The translations under genes and the position numbers were made by a program. Of a stretch of 64,000 bases of DNA, positions 34,892 to 43,464 are shown one piece after another (position 1 is the first letter of the stretch; every line of letters begins with the position of its first letter). A model generated the notes under the pieces. It was given only the letters and a program-made list of their open reading frames with translations, was not told the origin of the DNA and made no database searches. The DNA comes from Dorea longicatena. GTDB taxonomy: Bacteria > Bacillota > Clostridia > Lachnospirales > Lachnospiraceae. The stretch is from contig NZ_CP100126.1 in assembly GCF_024168045.1 (NCBI RefSeq), positions 699,501-763,500 on the forward strand, read 5' to 3'.

Positions 34892-35911
34892 ATGAATTAT
34901 TCAGAATGTATAGAAAATGCAAGAACACGTATTGGAAATTATTGTAAGGCCTGTCCGGAGTGTAATGGACGCGCCTGCAAGAATCAGATGCCTGGACCTG
35001 GGGCAAAGGGAATCGGAGATACAGCTATCCGTAATTATGATAAATGGAAAGAAATCCGTGTTCAGATGGACACAATTGCAGAAAACAAACCGGTGGATAC
35101 ATCCCTGGAGCTCTTCGGAAAGAAGTTTTTATATCCATTTTTTGCAGGACCGGTTGGTGCAGTGGGATTACATTACGGCGACTGTCTGGATGATGTGAGA
35201 TATAATGATATTCTTGTGTCAGCATGTGCAAAATACGGGATTGCCGCATTTACAGGAGATGGTCTCGACAGTAATGTGATGGTTGCTGCGACAAAAGCAA
35301 TCGGGAAAACAGACGGAATCGGAATCCCGACCGTGAAACCATGGAACATAGATACCGTTGCAGAAAAGATGAAGATGGTTCAGGAATCAAAGGCATTTGC
35401 AGTGGCAATGGATGTTGATGCAGCAGGACTTCCATTTCTTAAGAACATGGAGCCGCCGGCAGGAAGTAAGACAGTGGAGGAACTTGGAGAGATCGCAAAG
35501 ATTGCAGGAATACCATTTATTGTAAAAGGTGTTATGACAGTCAGAGGAGCCCTGAAGGCAAAAGAGGCCGGGGCATCTGCAATTGTAGTATCGAATCATG
35601 GAGGACGTGTGCTGGATCAGTGCCCGGCGACAGCAGAGGTGCTGGAAGAGATCGCCAGGGCAGTAGGGGATTCCATGAAGATATTTGTAGATGGCGGAAT
35701 CCGGAGTGGTGTAGACGTATTCAAGGCCCTGGCACTCGGAGCAGATGCAGTCATCATTGCAAGACCATTTGTGACTGCCGTTTATGGAGGTGCGGAAGAA
35801 GGCGTAAAGTCTTATATAGATAAGATTGGAACAGAGCTGGAAGACACGATGAAAATGTGCGGGGTAACGAGTCTCAAAGAGATCACCAAAGCGTCTGTCT
35901 GGATGAAATAA
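34892..35911 (+). CDS. FMN-dependent alpha-hydroxy-acid dehydrogenase/oxidase family protein
   Basis: 339 aa. The FMN barrel of the lactate-oxidase/LldD family is seen in FFAGPVGAVGLHYGD, IPFIVKGVMTVRGALKAKEAGA, the catalytic His in VVSNHGGRVLDQ, and FVDGGIRSGVDVFKALALGA. Residue order and length agree with the clostridial members, which may oxidise a 2-hydroxy acid such as lactate. The first 40 residues carry an extra cysteine motif CKACPECNGRACKNQMPG not found in the classical enzyme, hinting at an iron-sulfur link for electron transfer. Its stop is immediately adjacent to the stop of the opposite YeiH-like gene, with no intergenic space. Confidence 0.85.
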   Translation: MNYSECIENARTRIGNYCKACPECNGRACKNQMPGPGAKGIGDTAIRNYDKWKEIRVQMDTIAENKPVDTSLELFGKKFLYPFFAGPVGAVGLHYGDCLDDVRYNDILVSACAKYGIAAFTGDGLDSNVMVAATKAIGKTDGIGIPTVKPWNIDTVAEKMKMVQESKAFAVAMDVDAAGLPFLKNMEPPAGSKTVEELGEIAKIAGIPFIVKGVMTVRGALKAKEAGASAIVVSNHGGRVLDQCPATAEVLEEIARAVGDSMKIFVDGGIRSGVDVFKALALGADAVIIARPFVTAVYGGAEEGVKSYIDKIGTELEDTMKMCGVTSLKEITKASVWMK

Positions 35912-36958
35912 TTACCAGATTCCCATGATATGCTGCATTCCGAGACTTACGATGGTAATTCCGATCCAGCAGCATCCACCGAGCATAAGTGGTTTTCCGC
36001 CGGATTTAATCAATTTCACAACATTGCTGTTAAGTCCGATCGCAGCCATAGCCATAATGATAAAGAATTTCGACAATTCTTTTAACGGAGCAAATACGTC
36101 TGCACTGACCCCCATAGTCATACATACAGTTGTGATCACAGCTGCAATGATGAAGTATAAGATGAACATAGGAAATGCTCTCTTTAAGCTGAATTTGTTT
36201 GATGCTGAGTCAGCATTTCCGGATTTTGCAGCAGATTTCGCACGGATCAGGGATAATACCAGTGTGATCGGAATAATTGCCAGTGTACGTGTAAGCTTTA
36301 CGGTCACGGCTGTATTCAGTGTTTCACTTCCGAGCTTCCACATACTGTCCCAGGTAGAGGCGGCAGCGGTGACCGAAGAAGTATCATTAATAGCGGTTCC
36401 GGCAAATAATCCGAAGGAGCTTCCACTTGTAGTGTCAAAGCCAAGTGCACTTCCAAGTACAGGGAAAAGTACGGCAGCGATAACATTAAAGAAGAAGATT
36501 ACAGAGATTGCCTGTGCAACTTCAGTATCATCTGCATCGATGACCGGTGCAGTGGCAGCGATCGCAGATCCTCCGCAGATGGACGAGCCGACCCCTACGA
36601 GAATCGAAGTATTCGATGGGACATTCATGATCTTGCGGAGAACCCACGCAATGATCAGAGAAGTACTTATCGTACATACGATGATCGGAAGGGATTGCTT
36701 TCCAGTCTGTAGAATAACACCAAGATTCATTCCAAATCCAAGCAGTACAACAGCTGTCTGTAAAATAATCTTAGAAGTCCATTTGATACCTGATTCGGCT
36801 TTTCCTTTATTGGTCCATACTAGTGTAATCAGCATTCCGGCCAGGATCGCGATGACAGGTCCGCCGATAACCGGGAAAGCCTTTCCAAGAAGCCATGATG
36901 GAATCGCAATCACAAAACAAACCAGTATACCGTTTAGGTTTTTGTTAAAAAAATTCAT
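35912..36958 (-). CDS. YeiH-family putative sulfate exporter (UPF0324)
   Basis: 348 aa with about ten membrane spans. Signatures: [17 protein letters not shown] near the N-terminus, [21 protein letters not shown], and [21 protein letters not shown], all typical of the UPF0324/YeiH family. Substrate data are weak; the name 'putative sulfate exporter' comes from homology. A LysR gene is divergent from it (37111), the same pairing as yeiE-yeiH in E. coli, so regulation by that LysR protein is likely. A 371-aa ORF on the opposite strand is only its shadow. Confidence 0.9.
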   Translation of the reverse strand: MNFFNKNLNGILVCFVIAIPSWLLGKAFPVIGGPVIAILAGMLITLVWTNKGKAESGIKWTSKIILQTAVVLLGFGMNLGVILQTGKQSLPIIVCTISTSLIIAWVLRKIMNVPSNTSILVGVGSSICGGSAIAATAPVIDADDTEVAQAISVIFFFNVIAAVLFPVLGSALGFDTTSGSSFGLFAGTAINDTSSVTAAASTWDSMWKLGSETLNTAVTVKLTRTLAIIPITLVLSLIRAKSAAKSGNADSASNKFSLKRAFPMFILYFIIAAVITTVCMTMGVSADVFAPLKELSKFFIIMAMAAIGLNSNVVKLIKSGGKPLMLGGCCWIGITIVSLGMQHIMGIW

Positions 36959-37110
36959 GTTTTTTCCTCTTTCTCATTCTTTTATTGGTTCATACGGGTT
37001 TCCACTAGAGATTATAACACTGGATAACAATAATAAATAATTATATAATATTATCGAATGATAATAAAAAATTATTAAAAAATCAAATTGACAATGAAAG
37101 GAAAAAGATT

Positions 37111-38010
37111 ATGCTGGATTTTAGAACAGATACATTCCTTGCGGTATGTGATACAATGAATTTCACAGAGGCAGCAAGAAGGTTACATATTACGCAACCG
37201 GCAGTTTCGCAACATATTCATTTCTTTGAAAAGGAATATGATGTCAAATTGTTTTCTTATTGTAATAAACAGTTGTATCTGACTCAGGAAGGAGAGATAC
37301 TTAGAAAACGGCTGATGACAATGAAAAATGATCAGCTGGCAATTATGAATGAGATAAGAAATGAATCCCATAAGATGGAATCACTTTCCATAGGAGTTAC
37401 GATGACGATTGGAGAATATGCAATTGTAGATAAAATAGCAGATTTCCTGATCAGCCATCCGGAGATAAACCTGCATATACATTATGGAAATACAACGCAG
37501 CTGTTGACATTGCTTGATGAAGGAAGGATTAATCTTGCGCTTGTAGAGGGCAATTATCCGAAGGAAAATTATGAACATAAAAATTACAGTACGGAAGAGT
37601 ATATAGCAGTTTGTGCCAGAGAGCACACATTCAAAGAAAAATTTCCAGAAACAATGCAGGAACTGGTGAAGGAGCGCCTGATTGTACGTGAACCGGGATC
37701 CGGGACAAGAAATATTTTAGAGGAGTTACTTCTTGCAAGAGGAATGGGGATAAAAGATTTTCTCCATTATACAGAAGTGGAAAATATGCATACAATTATC
37801 GGGCTTTTAAAAAGAGATTGTGGAATTTCATTTATGTATAAGATTGCAGTAGCGGATGAACTTAAGAATGGAACATTGAAAGAAATCAGACTTTCAGATT
37901 TTAAAATGCAGCATGCTTTTGATTTTATCTGGGAAAAGGGCAGTATTTATACAGAAAAATATATTGGAATATGTGAGGAACTTCTGAAAAAAGAGAATAT
38001 CATATATTGA
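37111..38010 (+). CDS. LysR-family regulator divergent from the YeiH-like gene
   Basis: 299 aa. The DNA-binding helix-turn-helix is in TFLAVCDTMNFTEAARRLHITQPAVSQHIHFFEKEY, followed by the effector domain (LSIGVTMTIGEYAIVDKIADF, CAREHTFKEKF and VREPGSGTRNILEELL). The last block is the anion/ligand pocket of the CysB-like and YeiE-like group. GAAAGG lies before the ATG. The 152-base divergent gap is extremely AT-rich and includes TTATNATTATCG-like palindromes that may be operators. It probably controls the YeiH transporter. Confidence 0.9.
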   Translation: MLDFRTDTFLAVCDTMNFTEAARRLHITQPAVSQHIHFFEKEYDVKLFSYCNKQLYLTQEGEILRKRLMTMKNDQLAIMNEIRNESHKMESLSIGVTMTIGEYAIVDKIADFLISHPEINLHIHYGNTTQLLTLLDEGRINLALVEGNYPKENYEHKNYSTEEYIAVCAREHTFKEKFPETMQELVKERLIVREPGSGTRNILEELLLARGMGIKDFLHYTEVENMHTIIGLLKRDCGISFMYKIAVADELKNGTLKEIRLSDFKMQHAFDFIWEKGSIYTEKYIGICEELLKKENIIY

Positions 38011-38066
38011 TTAGTTGTACTTATCGATAATGAAAGAAAGTATAAATCAGGAAGGATGGGAATCAT

Positions 38067-38717
38067 ATGATGACAAGAGAAGAAGCATTAGCATACGGAA
38101 TGTCTTTTGACAATGTATATGAAGAAAAGCCATTCCGTGATCCAAACTGGCAGCTGGTGCGGATCAAAGGAAGTAAAAAAACATTTCTGTGGATCTATGA
38201 ACGGGAAGGCTATATCAATCTGAATGTCAAAGTGAATCCGGAGTGGAGAGACTTCTGGCGCTCGACGTATGAGTCAGTGACGGCCGGGTATCATCTGAAT
38301 AAAGAACATTGGAATACGATCATTCTGGATGGGACTGTTCCGGAAAAAGAGATTAAAAGAATGATCGCAGAAAGCTATGATCTGGTTACGGACAGTCCGA
38401 CAAAAAGAATTTACGAAGCAGTGAAGCGTATTCCAAAAGGGCATGTGGCAACTTATGGGAAGATCGCAGAGATGGCGGGAGACCCCAGAATGGCAAGAGC
38501 CGTGGGCAATGCACTGCATAAGAATCCGGATCCGGAACATATTCCATGCTTCCGTGTGGTCAATGCGAAAGGAGAACTGGCCGGGGCATTTGCGTTTGGT
38601 GGAGAGGATGTGCAGGCAGAACTTCTTCGGGCGGATGGAGTTGAAGTGATAAACGGCCGGGTAAATCTGGAAAAATACGGAATAAAAGCTGCCAGTGGCA
38701 GGCTCCCAGAGATTTGA
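38067..38717 (+). CDS. MmcQ/YjbR domain fused to an alkyltransferase (MGMT/ATL) domain
   Basis: 216 aa. The N-terminus (about 1-110, YGMSFDNVYEEKPFRDPNWQ and YINLNVKVNPEWRDF) matches the MmcQ/YjbR double-wing fold; the C-terminus (about 112-200) is the DNA-binding part of O6-alkylguanine alkyltransferases: TKRIYEAVKRIPKGHVATYG, ARAVGNALHKNP and IPCFRVVNAKGELAG. The usual motif is PCHRV; here the histidine that activates the cysteine is phenylalanine. The cysteine itself is present. Repair activity may therefore be altered or lost, as in ATL proteins that only recognise damage. GGAAGG precedes the start. The fusion order occurs in other Firmicutes, as far as I recall. Confidence 0.85.
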   Translation: MMTREEALAYGMSFDNVYEEKPFRDPNWQLVRIKGSKKTFLWIYEREGYINLNVKVNPEWRDFWRSTYESVTAGYHLNKEHWNTIILDGTVPEKEIKRMIAESYDLVTDSPTKRIYEAVKRIPKGHVATYGKIAEMAGDPRMARAVGNALHKNPDPEHIPCFRVVNAKGELAGAFAFGGEDVQAELLRADGVEVINGRVNLEKYGIKAASGRLPEI

Positions 38718-38875
38718 ACGCCATGTATGATAGACCAGAGGGAGAGTGGGAAAATAACTTTTTCTATATTCCAGGTGGAATAGTATGAAGCGAAGGAACA
38801 GGGAGACGATACATTGTACTGTCACCTTGTGGATTCGGAGCTGCAGGTAAAATAAAAAAAGAAAAGAAGATAAAA

Positions 38876-40012
38876 ATGAAACAGATTGCAAAGAAAATAA
38901 CAGAATATGTAAAGAAAAGTAAAAGAGCAAAGCTATATGGAGTATTTGGTCTGATATATTTGATTGCAGTCATATTTGTCATGAATGACGCATGGCTGTA
39001 TCAGACACCAATTGCAAAGCTGACAAAAGTAGAGACAAGCGTGGCAGGAGAAAGCAAAAGTACCCGTGGAACACAAGAAATCAAATATAAGCAAAAGATC
39101 CGGGGGGTGATATTAAATGGAACGAATAAAGGGAAAATCGTTGATTTTTCTAATGAATATACCTATACAGGAATGTTAAAGCAGAAATATCACAAAGGGG
39201 ATAAGGTATTGCTGAACGGGTCTGAAAATAATGTGGGATCCAGTATACAGTGTGTAAAAAGAGATACGGAACTTATTATTTTGCTTGGTCTTTTAATATT
39301 GGTATTGATGATGATTGCGGGAAAGAAAGGCTTGCTTACAATTGTGACAGTGGGAATCAATATTGTGATATTTACAGCAGGATTCCTAAAAAGCGGTGAT
39401 GATGCGGATGTTGTAGCAATCTGTAATAAAATGGTAATCTTTTTTGCAATTGCTACATTGATCGGATTAAATGGAATTCACAGGAAAACATGGGCGGCAT
39501 TATTGTCAACTATATGTGTATTGGCAATGATCATGGGAATATTTGATGTGGTGATCAGTCATAGTGCTGAATTGGATTATTCTACTATGGAATATTTGGG
39601 GAGCATTGATAATCCGGATGAGATTTTTCATGCAGAGATTTTGCTATCAGGACTTGGAGCAATCATGGATGTTGCAGTGGCAATTGCTGTCGCATTGAGT
39701 GAAATTGTTACGAAGCGGCCAGAAGTTACATTTCGGGAGTTATTCCGATCCGGAAGAGAGATAGGATATGATATTATGGGAACGATGATCAATGTATTAT
39801 TGTTCGTGTTTGGCTGTGGCTTGATTCCGATGTGCGTGATCAGGATGAATAACAGTGTCCGGTTTATGACGATTATAAAATTACATATTCCGTGTGAATT
39901 ATGCAGATTCTTCATAGAGAGTATTGGAATTGTACTGGCAATACCAGTATCTATACTGATCACATCTGTGATGATGAAATTAACGATAAGGAAGGTGAAG
40001 AAGACATGTTGA
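38876..40012 (+). CDS. YibE/F-family membrane protein, large subunit
   Basis: 378 aa. A short cytoplasmic tail and first membrane span precede an extracytoplasmic domain (about 50-130, IRGVILNGTNKGKIVDFSNE) and seven or so further membrane segments. The YibE/F signature regions are LLGLLILVLMMIAGKKG and the conserved FHAEILLSGLGAIMDVAVAIA with SEIVTKRPEVTFRELFRSGREIG. The function of the family is not established. The stop overlaps the start of the next YibE/F gene by 7 bases; the pair is translationally coupled and probably forms a complex. Confidence 0.85.
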   Translation: MKQIAKKITEYVKKSKRAKLYGVFGLIYLIAVIFVMNDAWLYQTPIAKLTKVETSVAGESKSTRGTQEIKYKQKIRGVILNGTNKGKIVDFSNEYTYTGMLKQKYHKGDKVLLNGSENNVGSSIQCVKRDTELIILLGLLILVLMMIAGKKGLLTIVTVGINIVIFTAGFLKSGDDADVVAICNKMVIFFAIATLIGLNGIHRKTWAALLSTICVLAMIMGIFDVVISHSAELDYSTMEYLGSIDNPDEIFHAEILLSGLGAIMDVAVAIAVALSEIVTKRPEVTFRELFRSGREIGYDIMGTMINVLLFVFGCGLIPMCVIRMNNSVRFMTIIKLHIPCELCRFFIESIGIVLAIPVSILITSVMMKLTIRKVKKTC

Positions 40013-40761
40013 TGATACTGGGATTGATTCTGTTATTTTTGATCATGATTATTGGCGGGGACAGAGGTGTGATATCATTGATAGCACTGGTTGGAAATAT
40101 GTTGCTGCTTAGCCTGGCTATCTGGCTGATGGCAGCGGGAGCACCGGTACTTCTGGTTACGATCGGAATGGGAATCATCATTTCATGTGTAACATTATTT
40201 TATCAAAATGGTACCAATGAAAAGACGAAGAGTGCATTTGCAGCAGTATTGATTACAATGACGGTCCTGTTTTTCTTTATCTATATAGTGGTGTGGAGAA
40301 GTGAGACAGGAGGACTGAATGAAATCCAGGCTGCGGAAGATGATGTATTATATTATAATATGAATCTGGACATTAATATGAGAAATGTTGCGACAGCCGT
40401 GATCATACTCAGTACGTTGGGAGCTGTGTTAGATATGGCACTTACGGTTACAACTTCCGTTTACGAGGTCAGTATTCACAAACCGGAGATGAAACTGACA
40501 GAACTTGTAGAAAGTGGAATGCGGATTGGAAGAGAAGTAATCGGGACAACGGTGAATACATTGCTATTTGCGTATCTTGGAGAATCACTATTATTATTTT
40601 CTTATCTGAAGATGCAGGATTATACACTGGAAACATTATTAAATTCGAAAATATTATTTCAGAACTGTGTATCTATGATATTTGGTGCGATTGCCTGTGT
40701 GGTGGTGATGCCGGTTGCGGCGGTATTGGTTGGCAGGCATTTGCCCGGGTATAATCATTAA
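40006..40761 (+). CDS. YibE/F-family membrane protein, small subunit
   Basis: 251 aa from the ATG at 40006, preceded by GGAAGGTG; the frame is open further upstream inside the first gene but without a ribosome site. About seven membrane spans. It repeats the signature of its neighbour: AVIILSTLGAVLDMALTVTTSVYEV and KPEMKLTELVESGMRIGREVIGTTVNTLLFAYLGE, so the two are paralogues, this one lacking the extracytoplasmic domain. Function unknown. It converges on the histidine-kinase gene with only four bases between stops. Confidence 0.85.
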   Translation: MLMILGLILLFLIMIIGGDRGVISLIALVGNMLLLSLAIWLMAAGAPVLLVTIGMGIIISCVTLFYQNGTNEKTKSAFAAVLITMTVLFFFIYIVVWRSETGGLNEIQAAEDDVLYYNMNLDINMRNVATAVIILSTLGAVLDMALTVTTSVYEVSIHKPEMKLTELVESGMRIGREVIGTTVNTLLFAYLGESLLLFSYLKMQDYTLETLLNSKILFQNCVSMIFGAIACVVVMPVAAVLVGRHLPGYNH

Positions 40762-40765
40762 CTGA

Positions 40766-42085
40766 TTATATCCGGAGCATTATTTTGGCAGAAAAAATAC
40801 CATCTTCATAGGTAAAGTCACAGGCACCGCCGTTTTTGGCGGTAATGTGGCGGACAGATTCGATTCCTATGCCGTTTCCGGAGCGTTTGGAGGATTGGAA
40901 AATATTGTTTTCTTGCTGTATTTTACCATCGAAGGTATTCTCCACATGAATCAGAAGCAGGTGATTATGGTGGGGATAAACCTCCGCATTAATCTTTCTG
41001 CGGGCGGGCTCTGTTTTCACACTTGCCTGGATGGCATTTTCCAGTAGATTGGAAAATACAAGGCACAGATTAATCTCATCTATGGAAAGATCAGTGGGCA
41101 GGGAAACCAGTGCATGAAAAGGAATATTTTCTTTTTGGGCAAGGGTGGAATAATATCCGAAAACACTGTCAACAGCCTGATTTTCACAGAAATGGAGGTT
41201 ATAGTCAGAAATTTTTTCGGTTGTAGCGGATAGATATTTTTTAATCTTTTCCATGTCACCCTGCTCTGCCAGAGAGGACAGTTGGACAAAATGATGACGG
41301 ATGTCGTGACGCGCCTGTTTTGCTTCTTCAATGGCCATACAGAGATTCTCGTATCTTTCCTGCTGAAGGGAAAGAAAATGGTTCTCCTGCTGAAGTCTGG
41401 CATTTCTGTTCAGGCTGACCGCCATCATGAGAAACATGACATAAAACAGGAGCAGGATTATGAGCAGTACAAGACTTAAAACAATATAACACTGCAGGAC
41501 CCGCCCGGTATATAAAGTGCTGCGGTATTTAGGAATCATAAAAAGATTCACTCCGATGAAGATTACCGGAAGGATCCAGAATACATACCAGGTTTGGGCA
41601 AAGTTTTCGTCTGCGATCATTGTCTGAACACAGTGGCGGGCAGGATACCAGGCTGCCAGAACAAACAGCAGGCAGATGACGTTATAGAAAATTCCGGCAC
41701 TGGTACGAAACCACAGCTCATTTTCTGTAATATGCAGGTCAGCAGTAATAAGTGCATTGACTGCCCGGGAAAGACTATTGACACATGCAAAAACGGCAAA
41801 GACTGCCAGAAAAATACTGACGGATTTCCAGACAGAGATTTTTAACGTTTTATGATAAATAAGCATAATAACAGGCAACAGAGGAAACAGGATCCATCTG
41901 GTGGGAAAGTGGAAGGTACAGCAAACTGCTCCTCCGAAAATACAGATTCCCAGGAGAAGAGGAAAAAGCCACGCTGTCAGCTTAAGCGGTGTCTGTCGCA
42001 GATAGCTTTTTACAGGCAGATATGACAGCAGTATGCCGGGAATGATTACGGAAAGTTCAAGTACAGGGCGAAGTATGTCAGTCAT
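40766..42085 (-). CDS. Sensor histidine kinase (AgrC/GHKL type)
   Basis: 439 aa from the ATG at 42085, which has AAGGAGG 6 bases upstream within the preceding gene. Six or seven membrane segments (about 10-220) form the sensor, followed by a coiled coil and the kinase core: the phospho-acceptor region EEAKQARHDIRHHFVQL, the N-box NLCLVFSNLLENAIQAS and the G-box SGNGIGIESVRHI. This arrangement is that of peptide- or lantibiotic-responding AgrC/ComD-type kinases. The upstream gene encodes its LytTR response regulator. No signal peptide gene was recognised nearby. It probably controls the divergent polysaccharide operon. Confidence 0.92.
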   Translation of the reverse strand: MTDILRPVLELSVIIPGILLSYLPVKSYLRQTPLKLTAWLFPLLLGICIFGGAVCCTFHFPTRWILFPLLPVIMLIYHKTLKISVWKSVSIFLAVFAVFACVNSLSRAVNALITADLHITENELWFRTSAGIFYNVICLLFVLAAWYPARHCVQTMIADENFAQTWYVFWILPVIFIGVNLFMIPKYRSTLYTGRVLQCYIVLSLVLLIILLLFYVMFLMMAVSLNRNARLQQENHFLSLQQERYENLCMAIEEAKQARHDIRHHFVQLSSLAEQGDMEKIKKYLSATTEKISDYNLHFCENQAVDSVFGYYSTLAQKENIPFHALVSLPTDLSIDEINLCLVFSNLLENAIQASVKTEPARRKINAEVYPHHNHLLLIHVENTFDGKIQQENNIFQSSKRSGNGIGIESVRHITAKNGGACDFTYEDGIFSAKIMLRI

Positions 42086-42086
42086 T

Positions 42087-42803
42087 TCAAGACCTCCTTT
42101 GGAACAGAAATTCCATAAATGTCTGTCTGGCGTTTTTGAGCAGCTTCCGGCTGACCGGGACATTGCTTCCGTTATCAAGGCAAAAACCTGATCCGTCAAA
42201 ATCAACGGCATGCTCCAGATTGATCACGACACCTCGGTTACACTGATAGAAACGTGCGTCCATTTTCAGGGAGGTTATGAAGGAATCAAAGGACTGGCGG
42301 GTGACCAGCTCCCTTTCACCGGCAGTGTGGATGTGAATCATGTGAGAAAAATGCTCTGCGTAGATTATTTCCTGGAAAGGAATCTGAATATTACTGCCGT
42401 TTACCTTAACATCTATGTATTTTCCGGAATCCGGGATGCGGGAAAGGATTTCATCTGCCAGCGCGGAAATATCATTTTCACTGTAGGGCTTTACAAGATA
42501 GTGCAGAGCCCGGACCTGAAATCCCTCTAAAGCATGGTCAGTGGAAGTTGTTGTGAAGATCAGCAGACAGTCTGTGTCTGATCTGCGAAGTTCTTTTGCG
42601 ATATCAATTCCATTGGCTCCATTCATATAAATATCCAGAAACACTACAGTGAAAGGGCATTCTTTCGCTGAAGTGAGGAATGTTTCTCCATTTTCATATT
42701 CAAATATATCTGTATGGACATTGCGTCTGGAAAACTGAGATTCCAGTCTGTTTCGCAACAGTGTCCGTTCGTCTGAAATATCATCAACAATTGCAATTTT
42801 CAT
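42087..42803 (-). CDS. LytTR-family response regulator
   Basis: 238 aa. Receiver: acidic pair IVDDISDE, phospho-acceptor Asp in VVFLDIYMNGANG, Thr in LIFTTTS and Lys in HYLVKPYS. The LytTR DNA-binding domain begins near residue 135 (YIDVKVNGSNIQIPFQEIIYAEHFSHMIHIH) and contains FYQCNRGVVINLEHAVDF. It lies immediately upstream of the histidine kinase on the same transcript. A promoter region of about 260 bases separates it from the divergent polysaccharide operon, where a palindrome at 42964-42984 is a candidate site. Confidence 0.92.
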   Translation of the reverse strand: MKIAIVDDISDERTLLRNRLESQFSRRNVHTDIFEYENGETFLTSAKECPFTVVFLDIYMNGANGIDIAKELRRSDTDCLLIFTTTSTDHALEGFQVRALHYLVKPYSENDISALADEILSRIPDSGKYIDVKVNGSNIQIPFQEIIYAEHFSHMIHIHTAGERELVTRQSFDSFITSLKMDARFYQCNRGVVINLEHAVDFDGSGFCLDNGSNVPVSRKLLKNARQTFMEFLFQRRS

Positions 42804-42963
42804 AGTAGATCTTCCTTATATATATTTATAAAATTCCGCTTGCTGAGACTTTTTCATCTGTGTAATCTATAGCCGCAGACAGGCAAGTGGAGTAGTTATT
42901 TCAAAAACGCTCTGGTAACAGTATATCACAAAACAATATCACGGAGTTACAATTCGTGCTATT

Positions 42964-42984
42964 TTCTGTCGCTTCGTGACAGAA
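42964..42984. promoter_or_regulatory. Palindrome adjacent to the polysaccharide-operon promoter
   Basis: TTCTGTCGC and GTGACAGAA around TTC, a 9-bp inverted repeat with one G-T pair, four bases before the -35 box. It could be a dimeric-regulator site or a hairpin in the divergent leader. LytTR sites are usually direct repeats, so binding by that regulator is uncertain. Confidence 0.5.
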
Positions 42985-42987
42985 TTG

Positions 42988-43015
42988 TTGAAATGATTTC
43001 TGCCTTTCTTATAAT
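42988..43015 (+). promoter_or_regulatory. Promoter of the polysaccharide operon
   Basis: TTGAAA, 16-base spacer, perfect TATAAT, 50 bases before the first gene. I see no other promoter of this quality inside the 11-gene operon. Confidence 0.7.
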
Positions 43016-43065
43016 GAGAATAACAAATGAAACTAGCTTAAATGGAAAGGAAGGGGAGTGTTGTC

Positions 43066-43464
43066 ATGTATTGTATTGCCATATTGACCGACCAGGAACA
43101 GGAAGGACAAAAAAGTGCGGAATATATCAGGAATTACTGTACAGAGAAGCATGTCTTTCCACTGATTGAAATTTATCAGAAGCAGGAACAATTTTTTGCA
43201 CAGACATTGAAAACAGTACCGACAGTGGTGTTTCTCGCATTACCGGGTGTGTCCGGCCTGAATGCAGCAGAACACCTTCGTTCTCTGTATCCGAAATGTG
43301 GAATTATCTGGTGCAGTGACCTTGATTTTTCGCTTCATGCGTTCAGGCTTCGGATAGAATATTTTTTTATGAAACCTGTGGAAGAGCAGAAAATAAAAGA
43401 AGGTCTTTCCATCTGGTTTGAATGTAAAAAAGGAGGGGGCTATGAAAGAAAAGAAAGTAATTGA
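43066..43464 (+). CDS. Receiver-like protein without phospho-acceptor aspartate
   Basis: 132 aa from the ATG at 43066, preceded by GGAAGGGGAG; an earlier ATG (43042) lies ahead of that ribosome site. It looks like a stand-alone CheY-type receiver: CIAILTDQEQEG, then TVVFLALPGVSGLNAAEHLRSL and IEYFFMKPVEEQK. In true receivers the FLD motif holds the phospho-accepting Asp; here it is FLA, while the later Lys (FMKP) is kept. It has no DNA-binding domain. It is the first gene of the operon and overlaps the next by 23 bases, so it may be a phosphorylation-independent adaptor of the polysaccharide machinery; partner unknown. Confidence 0.72.
   Translation: MYCIAILTDQEQEGQKSAEYIRNYCTEKHVFPLIEIYQKQEQFFAQTLKTVPTVVFLALPGVSGLNAAEHLRSLYPKCGIIWCSDLDFSLHAFRLRIEYFFMKPVEEQKIKEGLSIWFECKKGGGYERKESN

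Noticed and set aside
35925..37040. 371-codon open frame on the plus strand
   Set aside because: It is antisense to the intact YeiH-like membrane protein, has no ribosome site, and its sequence shows no family motif.
42964..42984. Canonical LytTR operator
   Set aside because: LytTR proteins usually bind two direct repeats about one turn apart; I could not find such a pair here, so the palindrome is left unassigned.
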